Positions 6,288 to 11,224 of a stretch of 11,224 nt of DNA are shown one piece after another. Positions within the stretch are counted from its first letter, which is position 1. Each line of letters begins with the position of its first letter. Source of the DNA: Clostridiales bacterium (GTDB taxonomy: Bacteria; Bacillota; Clostridia; Oscillospirales; QAMX01); the NCBI GenBank assembly GCA_012841675.1, contig DUUG01000101.1, positions 1-11,224 on the forward strand, given 5' to 3'. The notes beneath the pieces were generated by a model that did no database searches, had not been told where the DNA came from, and saw nothing but the letters and a program-made list of their open reading frames with translations. A program made the translations under genes and the position numbers.

Positions 6288-7130
6288 TTAAACCGTTTCC
6301 TCCGCATGGCGCGCCGCATGACAGCCCATGTTCACCGCCACGGGAAGGCCCGCAATATGAGTCGGATACGTTTCGATAGCGGCACCCAGCGCAGTGGCTC
6401 GTCCGCCCATGCCCTGCGGGCCAACGCCTGTTTCTGCAAGTAAACATAGCAGCTCTTCTTCCATTTCGGCGTAGAATGGATGGGGATGGCGCTGATCCAA
6501 GGGCCTCAGCAGCGCCCTTTTGGCAAGCAATGCCGCCATTTCCATGGTGCCGCCTATGCCCACTCCCACCGTTACCGGCGGGCAGGGGTTCCCTCCGGCG
6601 TTTTTGACCGTATTTACAACGAAATCCAGAATGTCTTGCTTCGTTGCCGCCGGGGTGAACATATGCAGCGTACTCATGTTTTCGCTGCCAAAGCCCTTCG
6701 GCGCGGCAACAATGCGCACTTGGCTGCCTTCCACTAAGCGAAGGTAGATCACCGCCGGCGTGTTATCGCCTGTGTTCTCCCGCAAAAGCGGATCCGCCAC
6801 CACCGACTTGCGCAAATACCCTTCTTCATATGCCCGACGCACACCTTTGTTCACCGCCGTTTCCAAAAGGTCGCCCGTAAGGCTTACTTCCTGTCCCAGA
6901 TCGATAAACACAACGGCCATGCCCGTATCCTGACAAATGGGCAGGCCTGTTTCTTCCGCTATGGCAAAATTTTCACATAGCTGTGACAAAAGCACCTTAG
7001 CCCGCGGATTTTCCTCCTTGACATGTGCCGTTTGAAGGGCCTTTTTAACGTCCATGGGCAGATAACGGTTGGCCTTCAGAAACAGCCGACATACGGCCTC
7101 TTCAATTTCCCTTGTGTCTAATATTCGCAT
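6288..7130 (-). CDS. Fumarate hydratase class I, alpha subunit (FumA-N/TtdA family)
   Basis: This is the [4Fe-4S] cluster subunit of a two-subunit, oxygen-sensitive hydro-lyase that interconverts fumarate and malate. The related L-tartrate dehydratase alpha subunit cannot be excluded. The 280-aa protein, counted from the ATG at 7130, has the three cluster cysteines where the family has them: C66 in PICQDTGMAV, C183 in NPCPPVTVGVGIGG and C270 in NMGCHAARHAE. It ends naturally. The reading frame stays open 68 codons further upstream, but family members begin at the MRILDTREIEEAV type N-terminus, and GGAG stands 6 bases before this ATG, so I chose it. The beta subunit, normally the next gene, is missing: lgt follows after 110 bases. 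It is preceded by a long structured leader. Confidence 0.93.
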   Translation of the reverse strand: MRILDTREIEEAVCRLFLKANRYLPMDVKKALQTAHVKEENPRAKVLLSQLCENFAIAEETGLPICQDTGMAVVFIDLGQEVSLTGDLLETAVNKGVRRAYEEGYLRKSVVADPLLRENTGDNTPAVIYLRLVEGSQVRIVAAPKGFGSENMSTLHMFTPAATKQDILDFVVNTVKNAGGNPCPPVTVGVGIGGTMEMAALLAKRALLRPLDQRHPHPFYAEMEEELLCLLAETGVGPQGMGGRATALGAAIETYPTHIAGLPVAVNMGCHAARHAEETV

Positions 7131-7207
7131 GATTTTCTCCGCTTTCGTTTTGAATTCAAGCGCTACATTTTTCGTTTCCGTTTTTCCTTCGACATGATTC
7201 GTGCTAT

Positions 7208-7336
7208 TTTGGAGACCTGCTATGCTATGATTAGCATAACCACGGCGGGCACCCCTCCAAAGCCCTTCGTCCGCCGTCATATCCAGTCCCCAACCCGATA
7301 GGGTGCGTTTGGCCGCTACAAGGTGCAGGCGCACCC
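7208..7336 (-). other. Candidate structured RNA leader upstream of fumarase alpha
   Basis: The 230 bases between the yabR terminator and the fumarase start hold several inverted repeats, read here on the minus strand. Helix A pairs GGGTGCG with CGCACCC (7336-7330 with 7307-7301). Helix B pairs ACGGCGG with CCGCCGT (7277-7271 with 7248-7242). Helix C pairs TATGCTA with TAGCATA (7238-7232 with 7227-7221). TTTGGAG in the loop of B (7261-7255) can pair with CTCCAAA past C (7214-7208), making a pseudoknot. I do not recognise a known riboswitch. Helix C could instead be a DNA operator. Confidence 0.4.
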
Positions 7337-7355
7337 ACTTTTTTTACGCAAAAAT

Positions 7356-7380
7356 TGAAAGGCGCGTTAATTAACGCGCC
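7356..7380 (-). terminator. Terminator palindrome closing the yabM-yabR operon
   Basis: Bases 7361-7380 form a perfect 20-bp palindrome of two GGCGCGTTAA/TTAACGCGCC halves, preceded by AAAA and followed by TTTCAATTTTT on the minus strand. It starts 15 bases after the stop of the S1-domain gene. Confidence 0.85.
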
Positions 7381-7395
7381 TTTTGCCCTTGTATT

Positions 7396-7842
7396 TTAAT
7401 AGCCCTGCTTGGTGCGCATGCGGCGCGGCACTCCGCCCTTTTTGTCACCCGCGTTTTTCAGTCCGGAAATTCTGCTTTCGCTGTCCTGCATAAATGCCTT
7501 TAACTTTTCTTCAAACGAATCGCTGGCGCTGACGGGTTTCTTTTTCACACCCGTAAAAACAGGCTCCCGGCGAGGTTGTGCCGAACCGGCGGCCACCGGC
7601 GCTTCCTGCGGCAATGCCTTTTTAATGGAAAGATTCAGGCGTCCCGCATCGTCGATGCCGATAATCTTGACCTTCACTACTTGGCCTTCCGTCAAATGAT
7701 CTTTTACATCATTGACATAGGTGTTCGCGATTTCGGAAATGTGCACAAGGCCGGACTTTCCTTCCGGCAATGCGACAAACGCTCCGAACTTCATAATACC
7801 CGTAACTTTCCCCTCAAGAATAGTTCCTGGCGTAAAATCCAT
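7396..7842 (-). CDS. yabR: S1 domain RNA-binding protein (YabR / GSP13-like)
   Basis: This 148-aa cytoplasmic protein has a single S1 OB-fold over residues 5-76, including GTILEGKVTGIMKFGAFV and the GLVHISE core (31-37). It ends in a variable linker and a basic C-terminal tail with RRMRTKQ. S1-domain proteins bind RNA, and relatives such as B. subtilis YabR and general stress protein 13 associate with ribosomes. The precise role is unknown. In Bacillus, yabR follows divIC directly, as here, which supports the name. AAGGAG lies 14 bases before the ATG, unusually far, and no other in-frame start is nearer, so translation may be weak. A small GNRA-loop hairpin lies between divIC and this gene. 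A strong terminator follows. Confidence 0.88.
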   Translation of the reverse strand: MDFTPGTILEGKVTGIMKFGAFVALPEGKSGLVHISEIANTYVNDVKDHLTEGQVVKVKIIGIDDAGRLNLSIKKALPQEAPVAAGSAQPRREPVFTGVKKKPVSASDSFEEKLKAFMQDSESRISGLKNAGDKKGGVPRRMRTKQGY

Positions 7843-7890
7843 AACTCTGCTGCTTTCTCCTTCGTATTTTTCAGGGTTTTACTTCTCTCT

Positions 7891-7912
7891 ATATAAAACG
7901 GCTTTCGCCGCA
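7891..7912 (-). terminator. Small GAAA-loop hairpin between divIC and yabR
   Basis: On the minus strand CGGC-GAAA-GCCG (7910-7899) is followed by TTTTATATA. The 4-5 bp stem is short, so it would be a leaky attenuator or an RNA-stabilising stem rather than a full stop. Confidence 0.35.
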
Positions 7913-7918
7913 AAAAAC

Positions 7919-8218
7919 TTAGCGCCCGTTTGCATCAATATAAACGCGCTCGCCCGGCATCACATAGCCAAGCTTCTCTCTTGCCACTTTGGCAATATAC
8001 GAATGATCCAGCTCGCTTTCCACTTCCTCGCGCAATTGTTGGGTTTTCTGCTGTTCCAACGCCTGCGCATGTTTCAGTTCGGCATGGAGTGTCCTTGCCT
8101 CCTGCAGCTGAGTCTGGAGAGAAATATATGTGCCTACAATGTACAACGCCAGAACCACCAAGACGACTTTAATAATCAGCCTTGGCCTTCTTCTGGGAAT
8201 TGCTGCCTTTTTTGCCAT
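7919..8218 (-). CDS. divIC: Septum formation initiator, DivIC/FtsB family
   Basis: This is a small bitopic division protein that joins FtsL and DivIB at the division septum. In spore formers it is also needed for the sporulation septum. From the ATG at 8218 it is 99 aa: a short basic cytoplasmic start (KKAAIPRRRPR), one membrane helix at about 14-32, then an extracytoplasmic heptad-rich coiled coil at about 34-70. The family end motif YIAKVAREKLGYVMPGE is at 74-90. The frame is open to 8281, but AAGGGA precedes the inner ATG by about 6 bases and nothing precedes the outer one, so I chose the inner start. It overlaps the end of yabQ by 43 bases, pointing to translational coupling. The gene order is the same as in Bacillus. 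Confidence 0.9.
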   Translation of the reverse strand: MAKKAAIPRRRPRLIIKVVLVVLALYIVGTYISLQTQLQEARTLHAELKHAQALEQQKTQQLREEVESELDHSYIAKVAREKLGYVMPGERVYIDANGR

Positions 8219-8598
8219 ATTTGTTCCCTTCCGATCCGTTTTTGCGCCCGCGTTTGCCGCTTCTGCGCCTTCCGTTTGCATCGTTTTATATAAAGCTTAT
8301 GCCGCAACGGGTCAAGCAGACGGGCCAATCCGACCCCCATGGTAAATCGAACCAATATAAGCCCGCTTGCCATCCCAATCATCAGATATCCTCGCGGACC
8401 GCCGCCATTTAAAAATAGGAGAAACAGAAACGCTCCAGGCAGTAATACGGCCCAAAAAAGCAGATCAAACAGCAGACGCCGCCATTTTCTGCCCATAAAA
8501 GCAAACAGACCGCAGATCTCATACCATACGCCGGCTGCCCCGCCAAAAAGTATCGCCGCGGAAAAATGCAGCAACTGCACCATGACCGGATTTTCCAT
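8176..8598 (-). CDS. yabQ: Spore cortex protein YabQ
   Basis: This 140-aa membrane protein is of the YabQ family, required for normal cortex formation in B. subtilis and made in the mother cell, where it localises around the forespore. Three hydrophobic segments are visible at about 7-34, 42-65 and 69-92, followed by a strongly basic tail (residues 96-130, KRCKRKAQKRQTRAQKR). The start lies one base after the yabP stop with only a weak GGA upstream, so it probably depends on coupling to yabP. It overlaps divIC by 43 bases. The identification rests on topology, family resemblance and position between yabP and divIC. Confidence 0.88.
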   Translation of the reverse strand: MENPVMVQLLHFSAAILFGGAAGVWYEICGLFAFMGRKWRRLLFDLLFWAVLLPGAFLFLLFLNGGGPRGYLMIGMASGLILVRFTMGVGLARLLDPLRHKLYIKRCKRKAQKRQTRAQKRIGREQIWQKRQQFPEEGQG

Positions 8599-8599
8599 A

Positions 8600-8872
8600 C
8601 TACTTCAGGATCCGCGCAAAAAAGCCTTGTTTCGGCTTTCTTTCCGTGTATACAAGCCCATCGACCCGGCCGGACAGCATAAGCTCTCCCGTATCCGTAT
8701 CGAAGCTGTCAATATGCAGGTTTTCCCCGCGCACAAGCAAAAGGCCCGAGGCCGTTTCCGCTTCAATCTGGGTTTCGTCAAACCCCAGCACCGAAGACAC
8801 TCCGGTGGCTGTCAGCTTTTCCCGCGCCTCTAAAACAATATTGCCCTTTCCTTTTCTCTGTTCCATTGGCAC
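8600..8872 (-). CDS. yabP: Sporulation protein YabP
   Basis: This small soluble beta-rich protein is of the YabP/YqfC family, made with YabQ in the mother cell during sporulation. Its biochemical role is unknown. About 90 aa are visible, with family features TGVSSVLGFDE, a middle GLLLVRGENLHI strand pair, and the end GELMLSGRVDGLVY followed by a basic QGFFARILK tail. The start is uncertain: ATG at 8878 touches the AGAAGGG, GTG at 8872 has 6-base spacing, and ATG at 8866 has 12. I chose the GTG, with the 8866 ATG as alternative. A sigma-E-like promoter lies 21 bases upstream. yabQ follows after one base. Confidence 0.87.
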   Translation of the reverse strand: MPMEQRKGKGNIVLEAREKLTATGVSSVLGFDETQIEAETASGLLLVRGENLHIDSFDTDTGELMLSGRVDGLVYTERKPKQGFFARILK

Positions 8873-8892
8873 GCACATCCCTTCTCAACTTC

Positions 8893-8921
8893 AGAATATG
8901 CACCAAAGGATATGAATATGT
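8893..8921 (-). promoter_or_regulatory. Candidate sigma-E promoter of yabPQ
   Basis: The minus strand has ACATATT (8921-8915), 14 nt, then CATATTCT (8900-8893). The B. subtilis sigma-E consensus is KMATATT, 14-15 nt, CATACAHT. Here the -35 matches 6/7 and the -10 6/8 at ideal spacing. It lies between the S4-domain gene and yabP, and the yabP and yabQ genes of B. subtilis are sigma-E controlled. Confidence 0.6.
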
Positions 8922-9160
8922 TAGATTTCTCTGTAAAGGGTGGCGGCTTCTTCCTTGCCTGCATGGGGTACCACGGACAAAACCTCAACCGTTATGGTCT
9001 TTTCTCCGAAACGAATGGAGATCACATCGCCCACCTTCACGGCGTACGACGCCCGGGCCGTTTTTCCGTTTACCATAACCCGCTCATTGTCGCAGGCTTC
9101 ATTGGCCACCGTGCGACGTTTAATCAGCCGCGATACTTTTAAATATTTATCGAGTCTCAT
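8921..9160 (-). CDS. rqcP: S4-domain RNA-binding protein, YabO/RqcP type
   Basis: This 79-aa protein is almost entirely an S4 RNA-binding domain (about residues 1-62): RLDKYLKVSRLIKRRTVANEA, then VMVNG and KVGDVISI. It is also annotated as an Hsp15/RlbA-like protein. The B. subtilis orthologue YabO (RqcP) acts with RqcH on split 50S subunits, stabilising the P-site tRNA while poly-alanine tails are added to stalled nascent chains. That role is inferred here from length, the N-terminal R2 and R15-R16, and the conserved locus. The gene begins 24 bases after the HU gene without a recognisable Shine-Dalgarno (TTGAATTTCT before the ATG), so re-initiation or leaderless-like initiation is likely. 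Confidence 0.9.
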   Translation of the reverse strand: MRLDKYLKVSRLIKRRTVANEACDNERVMVNGKTARASYAVKVGDVISIRFGEKTITVEVLSVVPHAGKEEAATLYREI

Positions 9161-9184
9161 AGAAATTCAAAATGAATACAACGC

Positions 9185-9463
9185 TTATTCGCCGGCTACA
9201 TTGCGCTTTAAGGCCGCACCGGCCTTAAATACCGGAACCCGCTGCTCAGGCAGCTCAATAACTTCCTTAGTACGGGGGTTTCTTGCTTTCCGTGCCTGGC
9301 GCACCTTGGTTTCAAAGGATCCAAAACCCACCAACTGCACCTTTTCATTCTGACAAAGGGCCTGGCGCACCGTTTCAATCATGGCCGTAATCGCCTTATC
9401 AGAATCTTTTTTAGATAACCCCGTACGCGCGGCAACCGCATCTATTAAGCTTTGTTTATTCAT
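9185..9463 (-). CDS. hup: HU family DNA-binding protein
   Basis: This 92-aa histone-like protein dimerises, binds DNA with little sequence preference and bends it, compacting the nucleoid. The N-terminal helices (MNKQSLIDAVAARTGLSKKD) are followed by the HU signature GFGSFETKVRQARKARNP (46-63), whose proline at 63 sits at the tip of the DNA-intercalating beta-arm. The basic end KAGAALKRNV completes the family pattern. An ideal AGGAGG lies 7 bases before the ATG, inside the last codons of mazG. The two genes overlap by 8 bases (ATGAATAA), so HU is translationally coupled to mazG. In Bacillus, hbs lies elsewhere. Placing it between mazG and the S4 gene is common in Clostridia, as I recall. Confidence 0.95.
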   Translation of the reverse strand: MNKQSLIDAVAARTGLSKKDSDKAITAMIETVRQALCQNEKVQLVGFGSFETKVRQARKARNPRTKEVIELPEQRVPVFKAGAALKRNVAGE

Positions 9464-10286
9464 TTATGTTCCTCCTGTTTTCATTTTTCACTTCGTTCCA
9501 GATCTTGTCCAGTTGCGCAAGGGGAGTTTGCTCCATAACAAGGCCGTGCTGGTCGCATTTTTGTGCCACAGCGGTTACGCGCTTTTCAAACTTCTCAGTT
9601 GCAGCAGAAAGAGCCTCTTCGGCTGAAACGCCTAAGTGGCGGGCAACGTTAACGGCCGCAAAAAGAAGATCACCAATTTCCTCGGCTATATGCGCCTTGC
9701 TGTCAAGAGTTTCCGGCTCGGCAACGGCCTGCCGTAACTCGTCAATTTCTTCGGAGAGCTTGTCCAGCACGGGAGCAAGCGAATCCCAGTCAAACCCGAC
9801 CTTAGCGGCCCGATGCTGAACCTTTTCGGCACGAATCAGAGCCGGAAGGCTTTTGGCCACGCCGCCAATCGCCTCCACAGCGGTTTTTTTCTTTGTTTTG
9901 TTTTTAATGGCCTCCCAATTATCGAGAACCTCGGCAGAAGACCCTGTTTTTAGCGATAGACCGCCAAAAATATGGGGATGACGGATAATCAGCTTGCGGC
10001 AAACCCCGTCCACCACATCCGATTCATCAAAAACGCCGTTTTCTTTGGCAATCTGGGCATGGAACACCACCTGCAAAAGCACATCGCCAAGCTCCTCTTG
10101 CAAAAGGGGCATGTCGCTTTCGTCGATGGCTTCGCAGGCCTCGTATACCTCTTCAATAAAGTTGCGGCGAATAGACGTATGGGTCTGCTCTTTATCCCAA
10201 GGGCAACCATTTTCACCACGGAGTTGTTCCATAATGGCCAACAAATCCTGATAGGTATACTTTTCATTCTGTTTTAAATGTATCAC
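9456..10286 (-). CDS. mazG: Nucleoside triphosphate pyrophosphohydrolase MazG
   Basis: This enzyme hydrolyses NTPs and dNTPs to monophosphates and pyrophosphate, cleaning the nucleotide pool in the cytoplasm. The 276 aa contain two MazG all-alpha repeats. In the first, GCPWDKEQTH (27-36) precedes the metal-binding EEVYE (45-49) and EELGD (64-68), with RHPHIFGG at 102-109. In the second, EEIDE (179-183) is followed by EEIGD (202-206). Both repeats keep the acidic residues, so both look competent. The Bacillus gene at this locus, yabN, also carries an N-terminal tetrapyrrole-methylase-like domain, absent here. The start is GTG with AGGTGA about 4-5 bases upstream. It follows the flippase gene by 40 bases and overlaps HU. 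Confidence 0.95.
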   Translation of the reverse strand: MIHLKQNEKYTYQDLLAIMEQLRGENGCPWDKEQTHTSIRRNFIEEVYEACEAIDESDMPLLQEELGDVLLQVVFHAQIAKENGVFDESDVVDGVCRKLIIRHPHIFGGLSLKTGSSAEVLDNWEAIKNKTKKKTAVEAIGGVAKSLPALIRAEKVQHRAAKVGFDWDSLAPVLDKLSEEIDELRQAVAEPETLDSKAHIAEEIGDLLFAAVNVARHLGVSAEEALSAATEKFEKRVTAVAQKCDQHGLVMEQTPLAQLDKIWNEVKNENRRNINE

Positions 10287-10326
10287 AATATCACCTGAAA
10301 AGCAAGTAGTTGTCGAAACAATTTTA

Positions 10327-11224
10327 TTATAATTCCCGAATTTCCTCCGTTTTTCGCCCGAATTTAGGAAGCATTCTCATATCTTCCTTGCGAATTACAC
10401 CTAATGCCGCCAAAAGGGCAAAGTAAAGTATTGCCGCAAGCAAAATCCCCGCCGCCAAAGCAAATCGGGAGGAAAGCCAGGAAAGCAAAAACGAATAAAG
10501 GCCCCGGGCAGACAGAGTGGCCGCCAGCGAACAGACGGCAGGTATCAAAAACACCCGTCCAAAGGCAGGGAACTTGCCGCAGCGCCGCCGCAAAATAAGC
10601 AAGTTGACTGCCGAAATGACCAAGTAGCAAGCCAGTGTGCCCAGCGGAGCGCCGTGAATGTTCACCAAGGGCATGCCAATAAGCACAAAGTTGGCCGCAA
10701 TCTTCACCAGTCCTCCGGCTGCAAAGGAAAAAATCGGCGCGCGCATGGCGCCCATGGCCTGCAGAATCGAGGTGGTAATCGTCGAAAGCGCCGTAAATAC
10801 CACCGCCGGCGCCAAAAGCCTTAGAAGCGGCGCTGCTATGGCCACGTCGCTGGCTCTGGAAAACAAAAGCGAAAGAAGCGGTCCGGGCAGAAGGGCAAAG
10901 CCAAAAGCGCAGGGAAGCACAATGAGAAGCGTCAGCCGGATGGCGGCAGAGCTGGTTTTTTGAATCTTCGGAAGCCCCTCTTTGCCTCTTGCCGCCGCTC
11001 CCGCAATGACCGGAACAAGGGTGGCGGCCAAGGCCGTTATGAGGGAGGCCGGCAACGTGTAAAAGGTTACGGCATACCCCGTATATGCCCCGTAAAGCTC
11101 GGTGGCCTCCTTGGGGCCAAAGCCGGCGCTTCCCAAGCGGTTCATCACCAGTACCGCATCAATGGTGTTGCAAAGGGAGAAAAAGAGCGCGCCGATGGTA
11201 ATAGGCATTGCCGTTTTGAAAAGG
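10327..11224 (-). CDS. MOP-superfamily flippase, SpoVB/YabM/MurJ-like (5' part outside window)
   Basis: This polytopic membrane protein belongs to the polysaccharide/lipid-linked precursor flippase group that includes SpoVB and MurJ. The frame is open to the window edge (five codons, LFKTA, precede the first ATG at 11208), so roughly the C-terminal 298 residues of a protein usually about 500-540 aa long are seen. AMPITIGALFFSLCNTIDAVLV resembles the conserved repeat in SpoVB relatives, and about eight further hydrophobic segments follow. The end is basic (RKEDMRMLPKFGRKTEE). Its place before mazG matches B. subtilis yabM, a SpoVB paralogue. A role in lipid II or other precursor flipping during growth or sporulation is inferred. 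It is probably the first visible gene of the operon. Confidence 0.85.
   Translation of the reverse strand, partial: LFKTAMPITIGALFFSLCNTIDAVLVMNRLGSAGFGPKEATELYGAYTGYAVTFYTLPASLITALAATLVPVIAGAAARGKEGLPKIQKTSSAAIRLTLLIVLPCAFGFALLPGPLLSLLFSRASDVAIAAPLLRLLAPAVVFTALSTITTSILQAMGAMRAPIFSFAAGGLVKIAANFVLIGMPLVNIHGAPLGTLACYLVISAVNLLILRRRCGKFPAFGRVFLIPAVCSLAATLSARGLYSFLLSWLSSRFALAAGILLAAILYFALLAALGVIRKEDMRMLPKFGRKTEEIREL

Noticed and set aside
6235..6447. Possible remnant of a fumarase beta subunit after the alpha gene
   Set aside because: The frame mostly overlaps the alpha gene in another phase, and the non-overlapping part (ending MVFFGP) has no beta-subunit features.
7240..7300. ZTP riboswitch or T-box in the fumarase leader
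   Set aside because: Short resemblances (GGGGACTGG, CCCGCCGTGG) lack the conserved CCGCCTGGGC of ZTP and the GGGTGG-ACCGCG of T-boxes.
7131..7334. 68-residue N-terminal extension of the fumarase alpha subunit
   Set aside because: The family starts at MRILDTREIEEAV-like sequence. GGAG stands before that ATG, none stands before the upstream one, and the extension falls in the structured leader.
8219..8281. Longer DivIC start at 8281
   Set aside because: No ribosome site precedes it, it lies inside yabQ, and the inner ATG has AAGGGA at suitable spacing and gives the usual DivIC length.

Overview
The window reads as ordinary chromosome of a spore-forming Bacillota, most likely a Clostridia (Oscillospirales-like) lineage. 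This rests on the spoVB/yabM-like - mazG - hup - S4 - yabP - yabQ - divIC - S1 gene order at the right end, the meso-diaminopimelate genes (ddh, lysA), AGGAGG-type ribosome binding sites and sigma-A promoters. Species cannot be named from the sequence. Every gene I can support is on the minus strand, so transcription runs from high to low coordinates.

Right part (11224 to about 7360): a likely operon. In transcription order it holds a truncated MOP-superfamily flippase of the SpoVB/YabM type (runs off the window), a MazG NTP pyrophosphohydrolase, an HU protein, an S4-domain RNA-binding protein (YabO/RqcP type), YabP, YabQ, a DivIC/FtsB-like division protein and a YabR-like S1-domain protein, closed by a GC-rich terminator palindrome. 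It matches the Bacillus subtilis yabM-yabN-yabO-yabP-yabQ-divIC-yabR order, with hup inserted. A sigma-E-like promoter sits directly before yabP, which would give the sporulation pair its own mother-cell switch inside a housekeeping operon.

Middle (7360 to 4230): a roughly 230-bp leader with several inverted repeats that could form a pseudoknotted RNA, then the alpha subunit of a class I [4Fe-4S] fumarate hydratase with no beta subunit next to it. After that come lgt (prolipoprotein diacylglyceryl transferase, with an extra acidic tail) and folD. lgt and folD form an operon with an extended -10 promoter and a strong terminator.

Left part (4230 to 1): lysA with its own promoter and terminator, a cytoplasmic five-bladed beta-propeller glycosidase-like protein, then a perfect-consensus sigma-A promoter driving tRNA-Ser(UGA), the meso-DAP dehydrogenase gene ddh and tRNA-Ser(GCU). 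ddh makes meso-DAP from tetrahydrodipicolinate and lysA consumes meso-DAP to make lysine, so two enzymes of the same branch lie within 3 kb. The leftmost 330 bases are AT-richer. They carry three phased 11-bp direct repeats, a possible fragment of a replication-protein-like gene and a perfect 19-bp stem hairpin just after the tRNA, which fits the edge of an old insertion beside a tRNA gene but does not prove it.
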